Below are positions 21,976 through 35,100 of a DNA stretch of 64,000 bases, piece after piece (the first letter of the stretch is position 1; each line of letters starts with the position of its first letter). Source of the DNA: Dasyornis broadbenti (taxonomy: Eukaryota; Chordata; Aves; Passeriformes; Dasyornithidae); assembly GCA_013397935.1 (NCBI GenBank), contig VZRN01005845.1, forward strand, positions 63,115 to 127,114, read 5' to 3'. A program made the position numbers and the translations under genes. The notes under the pieces were generated by a model, which was not told the DNA's origin, did not search any database, and worked only from the letters and a program-made list of their open reading frames with translations.

Positions 21976-24900
21976 CTGTATTTAGCAGACGTTTTAAAAA
22001 TTGATTTTAAAGATCTCCCCCTGATATCTGCAGCAAGTTCTATAATTATGCAAAACTTCTAGAAATCTCTCCATGTGAAAAATTTTATCAAGTAAATGGA
22101 CATATGCCCTTGTATGCAGGGAACTCCAGCTTCAAGTATTTAGCTGAATTTTTAGCTGTTATGGCCTGTGTGGTACAGCTAATCTTACATAGGAGCAAAA
22201 ATGAAATTCAAATATGAGATCTCTTCCACATCACAGAAAGCTATCATCCCACTGTATCATGAATGCAAAAATATAGCATAAGGTTTAATCTTCCCTGGTA
22301 ATGCTGATTTCATATCTACAAGAAAATCAGTTTGCTTGTGGCTTTGAATTCCCATATTCCATATTCTCAGGAAAAAAACCCAAACAAACCTATTTATTTT
22401 CTTAGCATATTGAGCAATTATAAAAGGAGATAGTTTTATGACAATTGGGAATTGTTTTAAAAAGTGGACTGTCAGGCTAATTTACCCCTAGCAGCTTGGC
22501 TGCAATGAAACAGAAAATAATAAGGATTTCTTAGTATTAAAAGAGCTTATATTAGAAGAGAAACTATCAATTATCCTGTGGATTGGCAAAGCTCACCCAG
22601 CTACACAGAGAGAATTTGAAACCTGTGATGGTTTCCAAGGTGAATATGGTGACAAAACAATTAGCTGTTCTCAGTGCACATCTGTCTTAATTAAAGCCTA
22701 CCCCCCTGTGATGATGATGCAGGCAGTCCAGCTTCTCCAGACACTCACAGCTGGCACCTGCATCAATCTTGTTGACAAAGACACTTTTTGAGAGCATTTG
22801 CTGTAATATCTTTTCTCTCCCATGCAGGGCTTCTAAGCATCCTGTGGGCTTGAGCTGTCAGCAATGCCCTAAACCACAAAGTGTTTGCTAAGGTGTGTAT
22901 ATAATGTGAACTAACACTGGGTTTTCTTTTTCCTTCTGTCTATTCAACTAGGATTAAGCATTCTGATAGGTCGACTTACAGTATACTTTCGTGATTACAA
23001 ATCACCTCCAGAACGATGAGTTGCAGTTTCATTTTTTTTGATAATAAGATTTTAGGAGGAGGGGGTTACACTTGACAGGTTTTCCACGTCACCTGATTTC
23101 ACTGATACACTTGATGAGCAGCTGACAAGTTTAGATAGAAGTTGTGGCCATAATGCATTTATCTCAAGCAGCTGTTTATGAAATTGTGTTTAACTAGTCA
23201 AAGGAAATGTATGTTAATCAACTTACAGAAGATATTAGAATCTTATATATAGTTGCAAACATAGAGTTACTGTAGGTAAATAATTTTTGAAATGATGTGC
23301 CACAGTGTTTAAATTAAACTACACAGATACTTGCTTCTTAGTTACATAAGTTTCTGCTAAATGATTTTAGATTAGTGTAGGAAACAAGCATTTTAGCTAC
23401 GTTCCTGATTTAGTCTAACAAAATATGGCCAAGAATTTCCCTACATGTATTGTTTTTTAATGCAACACAGCACTCCCCTAGAATTGGTAATTCACTTCAT
23501 ATAATTACAGTTACACAGAAAAATTAGGCAAATTTAAATGGTGGAAATACTCTTTTAAAAATCCACTTATGAAAAAAAGAGTCAGTGTACATAGACAGTA
23601 GTTATTTTTCCAAGTCCATCATTTCATTAGTTTAAAACCAAAAATCGCAAACACAGCTGTTTCCATATGCCCAAACTGTTTAGATTGGATCATTTTATTT
23701 TAAATATTGTAAAGCCAGTTCTGAAGGACACCACCCTCACAGGCTTTAAATACAAAAGTATTAGACTAAGAGAAGTGACTTTCTGAAGTCCGGGTGTGAG
23801 AAAACTGACAATGACATATTAATGTGTCAATGATGAATAAATACAAGAACTTAAAATTCAAACCACCAGCAATGTCATACATAATTTTATGGTTTTTTAT
23901 TAAGGATATAAAAGATTCAAATGTCGGAACTATAATGTCAGAACTGTTTATAATGTCAAGTGATGCATGTTGCATATTCTTACCATATTCTATTGATCAA
24001 CCAGAACCTGGGATAATAACTGTGGATTATGGAATACATTTCATGTGCAAATGGACATGGATTTGAAGTAAATTTGGAAGAAAAACACTTTCATATTGAA
24101 GTCTTAATAACTGTTTTGTTCAACCTACACCAATCCTTGCACAAATTATTTTGCATAAATCTGATGTTTTTAACAATAATCAGTATTAGTGTGATGCCTG
24201 CAGGGCATTGTCAGGCATGAACTTAGTCTTATGATATAATATAGTAATTTGATAAAACTTCTTACAGACTTGAGAGAGAATCAATCCTGATAGAACCAGA
24301 AAGAACTATAATTTTCCCTTTGCAGACATTTCATGCCATTCCATTTCAGCTTATAGAATTAATCTTGTTATTTACAAAGTGAGGTTGTGTTGTTTTGAGC
24401 CTGGTTTCCTAAAAAAAAAAAAAGAAGAATATGTGATCATGCCATCTGCAGATGCCTTCCCTGCACTTCTGGCTACCACCTTCAGAGACAATTGCAAGCC
24501 AGTTTGACAGGAGGCAGAAGTCTCAGAGAGACTCAATGGCTAAACGCTTTCACCCAGGTATGTGGGCAGAGCAAAGATATCTAAATTAGTCAGGGAAAGC
24601 CTGTCTGTTTTGCAGAAATACAAGTTACCATGTAACATTTACCTTTTGTCTCATGCAGTCATGGCAAAGAGCCCAGTAAAAACATTGTTTTGCAAAGGAG
24701 GACGTACAAGTCAAAGGATGCAAATCTCTTAGTAGTGCTTACAAAATGATTCAGTTTTTGCTATTCTTTGAACTTCTAATTTTGTTTTACAAAGATAACA
24801 AAATTTGATTCCAGCACTTTTGCAAAAGGTTGATTTGAAAGAACAGTGGCTGAGCCCTGGAAAAAATATCAAAATATCACATTATTTTAATTTACAGATG

Positions 24901-25219
24901 TAATAAAATCAAGAGTAGTAGAGAGATTGTTAAGGAGGATACATATCTTGGGAGTATTAAGCTAACTGAGGTGTTTCCCAGAGAACTTAATCCAATTTTG
25001 AGTACTGATTAGAGCAAATGTTAGGTTAATGCAAAGCAGGCTCTGTCCTTAATTCATCTGGATAGAACCCAGTCCTACCTAAAAGTTTGTGCCTACACTT
25101 TAGATAGTAGGTTAAAGGACACATTTTTAAAAGAAAAAAATACTAACTTGATGTCTTTTAGAAAAGTGTCAGTTTGTCTTATTTTTATTATTCTATTGAT
25201 TAGTCTGAACAGAAGAGAA
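21976..25219. other. Intergenic 3' of the GCAP gene, nothing recognised
   Basis: A/T-rich unique sequence with no recognisable gene or repeat family. Short poly-A runs are present, for example near 24411. Confidence 0.55.
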
Positions 25220-25790
25220 TGTGCTAGTTTCAGTTTGGACAGTGGTAATCTTCTTCATAGTAGCTGGTGTGAGGCTGCGTTTTGAATTTGTGACCGTAAC
25301 AGCATTGATAACAGAAAGATGTTTTCATTACTGCTGAGAAGCACTTGCACAGTGTCAAGTCCTTTTCTGCCTCTCACCCCACCTCACCACCTAGTGGACT
25401 GGGGATGCACAAGGAGTTGTGAGGGGACAGAGCCAGGACAGCTGACCCCAAGTGTGACCACAGGGATATCCTACACTGTGGGGAGTCATGCTCTGCATAT
25501 AAAGCTGGGGTAGAAGAAGGAAGGGAGGGGATGTTCAAAGTGATGGCATTTGTCTTCCCAAGTCACTCTTATGCTTGATGGATCCATGTTTTCCTGGAGA
25601 TGGCTGAACATCTGCCTGCCTGTGGGAAATAGTGCTTTGCTTTGCTTTGCTTTGTTTCTGTGCCTTTTCTTTCCCTATTAAACTGTCTTTATCTCAGCCT
25701 ATGAGTTATCTCTCTTTCACTCTTCCAGCTCTCATCCCCATCCCACTGGAATGGAGTGAGTGAGCAGCTGGCCAGGGTTTGACCACAACA
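25220..25790 (+). mobile_element. Avian ERVL-type solo LTR
   Basis: The block begins TGTGCTAGTTTC and ends GACCACAACA. It holds GGACAGCTGACCCC, a TATA-like gcatataaagctggg near 25496, and an ATTAAA signal within ctattaaactgtctttatct near 25677. This matches an LTR family I know from bird genomes. No flanking target duplication was found. It lies about 270 bp past the GCAP stop codon, on the opposite strand. Confidence 0.85.
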
Positions 25791-26060
25791 TGTTCGTAGA
25801 GACCAAATAAGTTACTTTTACTGCATCAAATATTTTTTCTATAATATGCAGACAAAGTCTTTTTTTTTCTGTGGCTGCCACAGTCATTAGCAAGGGAAAT
25901 AAAGAAAATTAAAGGAGATATATGGAGAGTGAAACTTGTTACTCCTGGAGAAGGCTGCTCGGTATTGCCCAGGCAGGCTTTGACAACATCAAGCCCTCTG
26001 AATATATCAAATATCTTCCTTGAAATGATGACACAGAGACCACATCCATGACTGGATCCT

Positions 26061-26191
26061 TCAGACGCTGTTTCTCCTGCCATTCTGTATGACTTTGAGC
26101 ACGTTGGAAAGGTCAAAACTTTTCGTAATCAATTCCATTAGGTCTTCGTCTTTTTCGACACCATTGGTAAACTCTTCTAAAGTCAGTTCCC
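26061..26191 (-). CDS. GUCA1C: GCAP gene, last coding exon (EF4 and C-terminus)
   Basis: The exon follows a ttcttttag acceptor and completes the Gly codon split with exon 3. It encodes ELTLEEFTNGVEKDEDLM, the exit half of EF4, then a C-terminal helix ending NGRRNSV and a TGA at 26061-26063. It lacks the roughly 20-residue C-terminal extension of human GCAP3. The 3' untranslated region is unresolved, as no convincing minus-strand AATAAA was found within the next few hundred bases. Confidence 0.92.
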
Positions 26192-29100
26192 CTAAAAGAA
26201 AGTCAGATATTCCTTAGAAACTGAGAAACCCAGCAATCACTCTTTATCCAGCACAAGAGCATTCATGCCAGATTGAATCCCTTAGGAAAGTTGCTGATAA
26301 ACAAATACAGGTAGAGTATTTACTAACGTTTTCTCACTTTGCATCAGTCAGATCCAAGAACTCAGACTCACTTTTTTTTCTGTTAAAACAGGTCAAACAC
26401 AGCTTTCACTGAAGTCTGAGACAATTATAAGTGATCATAAATGTTTGTAAAAGGGTGCTAATGAAGCCTGTATCAGGGCTGAATTTAGATGTACTGCCAG
26501 TTCTCAGTGAGGTAACTGGAATTTATCTTAGAGCTGGTTTTAACAGAGATTAGGGTGTGATTTGCTGAGGATTACTAGGCATAGTCCCTGTGTTGACTAC
26601 TAGGATTATTTAGAGCTGTGATCAGATGTAGCCAAAAAAAGAAAAAAAAAAAAAAAAAAAAAAAAAAAACNGTTTGCGGGGAAAAAGAAAAAAAAAAAAA
26701 AAAAAAAAAGAAAAATCAGCTAAAGGGTTTGATATACAAATTCTGCCAAGGAACTGAAATGGCCATTTAGAGTGTGATTTTTTTGGCTAATGTCAAAATC
26801 AGCTATTAACTTGGAAGTTTCAAGACAATGATGAAATCTCTTTTATTGAAGAGTAGGAATATTGTTTAATGTTCTTCCTCTTTTGCTGCTCTTTTCCCTG
26901 TCAGCAAAGGCCAGTTCTAGGCACTTGTCTACACAGTACACAGAAATGTACACAGTTCTCTGTCTAGCGGTTATTCCAGTGATACTGTTTTACTTTGAGA
27001 GGAGAAATAAAGCTTGGTTTAATAAGAAAAGCCAGATTCTTTTCTCTGAGAATGGTTTAAAGTTTCTTGTTAAATTCACAACAATGAATGATTTCTCAGT
27101 AAAAGAAGAAATGACAAGAGGCCAGGAAAAGAGGGAAATAACTGGATAAGTTAGGGCCCCAGGGTGCAGGGGAACAGCAATTCAAGTTGTGTGCATGTCT
27201 GGTGAATGCTTAGCTAGCTGACTTTTGGCTGTTTCCAGGTTTAAGCACTCCCTGTAGGAGTTTTTTTGTGTCTTGGTTTTTGTCCATGGCAGGCTTGGAA
27301 GCTTGTCTGCTTTGAAAAAGGAAAATGATCAGCATTTGAAAAATGTGAAAACCACTTTCTACCTACGGTCAGTAAAAGTTGCTTTTTGTTTAGTCACATA
27401 TGTATGTCCTTGCTACACTGGTGACAGGCTCATATAAAGAGGAAAGTCATCATTTGATAGCAGTCTTGGCTCTTTGGCTTCAGTGAAAGTGCTAAGACCC
27501 TTTCCGGTAGCTGGCATGCAGAGCCCTGAGGAAGTTTGTAATTCTTTTTTCAGTAACAGTGGCTTTATGTAATCATTCCAGCAGAGACAAAACAAGTCAT
27601 CTCTGTACACTTGCATGCATCATCCTGCTTTGCCACTCATCCACTCACTTTCTCTGAACTCTCCTCCTATCCCAGGCGCTCCTCTTACTTCCCCTCTCTT
27701 TCCCTCTGTATTGCCTTTGACTGAGGTCTTTGGGTGGGTGGCGTTCCTGGACTCATCAGGTGGACATGCTGTACCATTTTCCTGCTTATTCAGGTCAACT
27801 GGTCTTGGATTCCCTCCTCTTGCTCTCAAGCTGTACTTTTTGAAGACCAATAGCCGTGTGCAGGCATGCAAGCCACACTGCAGTTGCCAGATGTGGTTAC
27901 ACTGGCTGCCCCAGACTCACTGCTGCTGTGATGGGCCTCAGATTTCTGTGAGGTAATGAAAGTAAATTGCAAAACCAACAGGAACTTTGTTTTAAGAATT
28001 GTTCTTTACAACCATGGGGTTATTTTTTGTATATTAATGTAAGGAAGGTCTTTGCAACTTACTTGTCTGTTTGCACTTTTCTTTAGTAAGAAGCTACAGG
28101 GTGTTGCGGAGCAGAAAGGCCTTGCAAAGTGAGGGCCTTGTTACCCTTATAAAATCCTTGCTCATTTCTACTATTTCGGCTAACCAGAGAGCATTCTGGG
28201 AATGATTCAGCTAAACTAGAAGTGAAAAACAAGTTACATAACTGGAAAACAATTGTTAGAACCAATCATTGCTCACACTGTGGGGTTGGTGATTGGTTAC
28301 ACCTGAAGCATGTTCCTATCATGGTTTATGGTGGTTGGTTAAACACATTTGTTGTGCCTCACAAGTATGTAAACTCATAACAATGTAACAGTTTAAGAAC
28401 CCTGGATTTTTACAATAAAATATCTTCGCTTATCACCATCTTGTGGAGTCCATGCCATTAACCACCACAACAGGGAGGTAGCATAGTGGAAGCTAAACTC
28501 AGTAGAACTTGGCCCATTCCTCAGGTGGAGCTAGTCCTGTTTCTTTGCAGCAATTAAAAAACTAAGAAACTATGGAAAACAGTTTGAAAGGGAACCACTA
28601 TGAATATAATCCTGAATAATTCATGTTCTAACTTTTCTTTGCGAAGATGTATGACACAAAAGTTGTTTTTCAGCTGATGGTCTAGCTGAGGTACAATTAC
28701 TACTTACAGTAAATGTATGGTCAAAACAGTGAATAATTACAGAATTTGTTTAGATTTTGACTATGTTATTTGGACTTCTTTCATAATTTGTGTTCACCCC
28801 AAGAGTGGGCCAAGCAGGTGACGCAAAAAAATCCTCCCTTAGTGCATCCTCCACGAGTCACAAGATCACTGTTTATACTCTGATTATATATTGCAAACAA
28901 CTTTTTAAAAGGTAACCTCAACATAGCAAGTAAGAGCTTAAAAATGCCCCTCCCCCTGCCAAACTACCCAAAATTGCTGTCTGTGACCTGACTTCATTCC
29001 TTCTGTGTTGCTTTTGTAATATTCCTAATTTATCAATGATCTCAGCAATTGGTGTAAAATGTAGTTGCCAGAACCTCCAGGAAGGAGATTATTCGTGATA

Positions 29101-32100
29101 GAAGTATGATGGGGGACATTCACACATAACAGGTTTTCTATTAGAAGCAACTCTGAAGCAGTGAACTGAAGTTTTAGTTTCCAATTTCAAGTCAAATGGG
29201 CTTAATCTAGCTATCTTGAGGGAAAAACAGGAGCATGTGTCTTAGCATGTGTTGACAGTCGGCCTTCGAGGAGCATCCAGTATGCTCTCCAAACTTTAAA
29301 ACATGCTAAAGCATGTGCAACCATACATCTTACTTGTTTTTTTAAACAATTTTAGAAAGATTAAGCCAACACAAATATATTAAACCCCTCCTTCGATCAC
29401 ACTTTCATTTTGCTGTGCAACCAGAGAACTGGCATTTTAGGTGAACAGTGCAGGACCGCTGTGTTTTAGTCCCTACTGCATGTAATTCCTATGCCAGTTG
29501 ATTTACACTTCCCTGTAAATCTGAAGTAATAAGGGTAAAGAAGAACAGATTCAGGCTTTCAGTTAATCCAAAGCAGTCTGTTCTTCAGAGTTCAAAGCCC
29601 TTCTCGCGGAGGAGTCCCTGCCAATGCCAACAAAACCTAGATTCTTACCATCATTGTTCACATCTATCTTCTGAAATATCATGTTTGTGAACTCTTCAGC
29701 AGTCATGTTGGTGTAGCCATTAATAGCCTGGATAGCCTGAGGGCAGAAACACACAAAGTCTCTTCAGAGTTTTTTCCATCAAGTTGTGAAAGCAATACGC
29801 TGGCAGCAGCAGTACTTCAAATGCAACTCTTTAATTCACCAACCCTTTCACAAATTACTAAATAAATAGCTATTTCAAGTAAATTTTCAGTAATGAGGAT
29901 TGGAAATTTAATTAACATAACACAGCCTGGAGATCACAGACTAATTTGCATATCTCTGAAGGTCTGAAGAACTATGTGGCACCTCTGCTCTGTAATACAC
30001 TTTAGATTCTGCGTCAGCATTTTTTTCTGGCCCTAGAGAGTTCTGTGTCTTCAGAGAGTGCCCTATGGTCTGTGTGATTTAAATACAGCATTATTTTTCA
30101 CAGCTGAAAGCACATGCAGAGAAAGCCTAAGTAATTTTCCTATTAAGATATGTTTAACTTAGTAATTACAAAGTCAGACTAGCAGTCCTTGAAGTTGGCA
30201 GAATTTACTTGTCCTCCAAAGAAGTTAAGAAAACCAGAAGAAGCCCCTCTATTTTTTTTTTTTTTGCTGCGGCTGAAGGGCTCAATATTTGGAGTAAAGA
30301 TATAAATGAATGTTTATGCAAAATTGTATCCCACTGACTGGGAAAACATGTGCATATACAAACATGCATACATCTTATATAATGGGCACACTATCGAATT
30401 TGTTTTTCTGTATTTGAATTATCTTGAGGTGAACTGTGTTGTGTAAGATAATTTGCTGTTTGTGCCAGTTGTTTCCTTTAGTCTTTCTTTCCTAATATTA
30501 TAGTAGTCCTCATTATATTTTTAAAAAATATAAGTTAAACCTGTCCAGCACTGATCTGGAATTCTTGACCATCGCTGTCTGTATTTTGCTTTACAGCTTT
30601 TTCAAAAAGTTACCTTAATACACCAAATAAGACAAGTGTGTCTCACCTTCCCCCCTACAATGTCCCAAATTCCTGTCTGTTTCAAAAAGCAGTGAGGATT
30701 TTACAAAAATGGTCTATGTATAGACTTGTTTGTATTACTAGTTCATACTTTAGGTACTTTTGATGTTTTATATGTCTGACCCTGCTGCACTCTTCAGTAG
30801 GAAGTTGTATCTCTTCCACAGTTAAATTTATTGCAGTGCTAAGAGTAAAACAATGGTTCCTGGAGTATTTGAGTCACCAACTACTACAGAATCCCCTTAA
30901 ACAGTGCAATAAAATAACATTTTGAAAGGACATTGAAAGGGTGCATGGTTATCTGGAAGGAGTTTTGATGGTTTATAATGATATGGTGGTCCATAGTTTG
31001 CATAGCTGTAGAGACAGCTTTAATTTTAATAGGACTTATGTGTTTCTAAGGTAATATCTCAGATATGACACCTCTTTTTGGACAAACCTTTGTTCACTCA
31101 TGCTTATTATAAGCTGGGCACCCATTAATGGCTGTGAGCCTGCTTGTTTTTTTTTCTTCTAGAGCCCGCCACTTTTAATCTAGCCTAGGTCAATGACTTA
31201 GCCAGGTTTAACTTAAAGTTCTTATACTCTGAAAGAGATGAAAACAAACAGAATTTTAAATTGGTTTTAAAACCAGGTGAGTTGTAAAAGAAATCTTCTT
31301 TACATTGAAAGGATTTTAATTTTAATTCTCTTTTTGGAAAAAGCCCCAGACAAAACACTGTCGACTCATTGACTCTGGGTAAAAATTAATGGAGAATATC
31401 TGCAAAAGAAAGATGTCATTAGCATCAAACAAGGACAAATCTGAAAGACTCATCCTCTCCTTCTGCCTTTAGAAAGCTGCCGTTTAGAAGCTGATGAGCT
31501 TTATTTGTTTGACTTGGTAGCTTCAGCTGCCTCCAGTTCCTTTTAATTGGGGCAGCAGCTCTTTAAAGTCTCTAACAGTGACTAGCTTGGCACCAGGAGT
31601 AATGGAGAATCCAGGGAAAGTGCTTTCCTTGTTTATTATGATATTAAAACTCTATTTTGGTTTGATGCTCCCTGCAGTAAAACTTTGATCTGTAGTGAGC
31701 ACTGTACATTTAGGGAGAAGTATTGAGTCATACATATTTGTAATGAGCCCTAACATACCTTTTGGATGAAAGCAGCTAATGAAGAGCATGTTTTTCATCC
31801 GAGCAAGTTGAAAAATATAAAATAATTTTAAATAAAGAGTGGCACTTCTTTGGTTTTATGGCTTTGAAGTGGACCCATTTTCTGCAAAATTTTGACAATA
31901 TTTTTATCCAAATGTCACTGCATGATTTAATAGTAAAATTATATTTCCATGATTTAGTTTTCAAACAGGGGTAATGGCATTTGTAGTAAACAAAATCTGA
32001 AAGCCTTTCAAGAACTACAATATTGTAATATTTTGATGACCTCTATATTTTTCTTGCTGCAAGTTCAATTTGAGAAGCCAGTTTTCCACAATAGAATGGC

Positions 32101-35100
32101 ATATATGCTTGTGACCATCTGTTTTATTCATTATACTGCTACAGTTCTACCCTGCCTTATACTATAGTTTATCACAGTAATGTCTCTACTGTTTCTATAA
32201 TATTTCATTTTCAGTAAAGTATTTTATCTGTAGAAGTATGGTTTAAAGTAAAATACTACTTAGATATGTTCAATAACAAAGAAACTAATGCCAGGATTAT
32301 CACTACTAGCCGCTGTTAATTCTGGTTTTACAACTGCAAAACATTAGGTAAAGTACAGACAATCCATTTACAGCATATGATGGACCACTGTTTCAGGGGC
32401 AATGCACTATATCAAATGCTCTTGCTATTGGTCATAACTTGCTTACCCTGAATATGCTTAATAGTTCTTTTTTGTCAATGCATCCGTTTCCATCAGCATC
32501 GTATAGCTTGAAATACCATTTCAATTTTTGGTCAATTTTCCCTCGTATAACCAAATTGATTGCAGCTATGAACTCCAAGAAGTCTATAAATCCGTCCTAA
32601 GAGAGAGAGGAAGAGAAAAAAACCCATCTATTTAACAACATTGGTTTTCTGTTCTTTCTGGCAATTGCACAGAAACAGGTCATCAAATTCTCTACAATAT
32701 ACATTGATTTATGAAGCACCTTAACATAAAAATCTCCTGTGGTATTAAAAAAAGGCAAAAGGATGCGCTCAACTGGAAGAACTATAGGAAGAGGTGTTAG
32801 GAAAGACAGTTTTGTTCTCCCCCGAAATCTGGAGGTAGTGGAGTTGAGGGGCAAATCTGTTCTGAGCAATTGTTATTGACAGTTTTTAAGAGGAAAAGAA
32901 AGAGTTTTGTGGCAGACTTCCATGTGAAAAAGAGGAGTCTGGGTTATCTGGTTTGATACTAATGAGATATTTACAGTGGAGTTGTTTACATCTATACTGC
33001 AGAACTATATATGATTTCTGGAGCTGTTCCAGGTCTTATTCATCTGAGAAACCATATAATATGTGTTTTAAAATTGTAACCAATACTCTGGCATGAACCC
33101 CAAGTACTGTGGTTTACCCTTCAAATCCCTCTGATGAACATTTTGCATGGGATATAGAGCCTTAAAGTCATAAACTAAATATTGGCAATGGGGGATAATT
33201 ATAGGGAGAGAGCATTTCAGATTGATTTCATTCATTATTTTCTGACTCCTTTGCTCAAGCTGCTGATAGAAACCTGTCAAGGACAGGCCTCCATAGTCAG
33301 GTTCTTCTGTTTCTGTAAAAATGTGGTTAGGATGGAAGAAACATTGCTGAATTTGGAGCATACTTGCTCCAACTGTTTCTCATGTGCATACAAAAAGAAT
33401 TAGCAGCTGGTAAATTTTGTCTTGTGTTCTTTACGTTGGTCAGAATCCAATTGCTTGGAAAACCTTGGAAAGACTGTTGGCAGTTTCAGAGGGCCTTCGA
33501 CTGTAAAGAGAAGGTTGGATGAGTATCTAGTAGGTTTAGCATGTTACTTATTTTTATTGTCATATATCAACACATATCTTGCCGGTTGAAGTTTACAATC
33601 AGCAGACATTAATCAGTCCTCAATACTGTACTAAAGGAAAAGAAGTCTTGTAATGATGAGTTGAAACTCATTGCCAGAATCAAAATCCTAGCATCATTTA
33701 GGTTGGAAAAGACACATAAGGTCCTCATGTCCAACAGTTAAGCCAGCACTGCGAAGTCCACCACTAAACTATGTCCCTAAGTGCCACACCTTACATGTCT
33801 TTTGAAGACCTCTGGGCACTATCAGTATATTTTGGTGACAAGGAAGCAAACATGTAAGCATGCAAAGAATGACAACAAACAGGAGTTTTTAAGGGCTAGA
33901 AGATACTGAGATTGAGAGGTCTGCTGACCAGCCTTCCATTGAAAACAAACCAAAATGCCTGAATCCATCCCCACGCATCTACCTGCTTAGATTCAATCAC
34001 AATAGATTGTGGAAGTGAATGTGGGTTCTCAAAGGCTGAATATATATATTTTTAATAGGGATCCATCCTCTTTCTTTGCTTCATTCTCTCTTTAAATTCC
34101 TCACAACTGTGTCTTCTGGGTCAGAGCTCCTAAGAGCCTCTTGTAATGCTTGTTGTGACTTCTGTGCACAGATCAGCAGAGTGGCACCTAAGAGATAAAT
34201 CCAATATATTCAAACACACTGTATGTGGGTAACTTGTGCAGACTGACCATTGCTTCACAGACCCTCTGCAGGTTCTCTGGTAGTTGCCGGTTTATTGTAA
34301 TTGCAATCACAAGCAAACGCAGCAAAGACAAAGACACTGTTTAAGATTAAATGAAATTTGACAGTAACTACATGTAATTTTCAAACAAAATTAGGCCCAG
34401 TATTAAAAGTAGATGCTTAACCAAAAATGAAATATCACACACCACAAACTTAATCGTGTTTTTGGCACACTGGCTTAAATTTCCATTTTGGAAGTATTAT
34501 TTCAAGAAGGATTTCATAGAGTATTTTCCTGGAGGGCAAAATATATTTTGCTGATTACATTTCCATCATGTGATTTGATATATCTATTAAAAATGTGGTT
34601 AAATGCATTTCACATTGCTACTTTTTAAATTAATTTCATACTGCTTATTGAAACTACAGATTAATTTCAGGATTGCAGGATGTCCATGACCAGATTAATT
34701 TTCTTCTTTCTCCCTTACATTTCACTTGGGATTTTGGAAAATATGATTTTGTTTGCTTTCTTTCTACATCTTGGTGTCACTGTTGTTGCTCTGACAAAAC
34801 ATCAGAAGTTTGGACAGTGTAATAACCAGCTTAATGTGCTTGGGTATGTAATTCTGATCTGGTGGATTATATGACCTCTCCCAAACAGGAAGGCACTGAA
34901 GGCCAAGGTCAAAAAACTCCCACCTCTGAAAAACACCTGGGAGAAATTGTAGTTGTCAGGAAAGCCCTCACCACTTTCTGCAGTTGTGCGAAAACTGCTG
35001 GTGACATGATAGCCAGCAGCCAGGGCACCAGGAATTGAAATACTGAGAAGGTAGACATGTTTGTCTACTTTGTGTGGAACAAGAAGCTTTGCATAAAAGC

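Larger units (their letters stand above)
26192..29648 (-). other. Intron 3 of the GCAP gene
   Basis: About 3.5 kb. It contains an A-rich low-complexity stretch with a single N at 26671 and a solo LTR at 28102-28472. No other gene was recognised. Confidence 0.8.

Noticed and set aside
26862..27149. 95-codon plus-strand frame in GCAP intron 3
   Set aside because: No domain, no ATG-context support and no neighbouring exons. Likely chance.
29563..29754. Reading the 63-codon frame as a single exon
   Set aside because: Only 29649-29736 is coding. The rest runs past the GT donor and before the AG acceptor.
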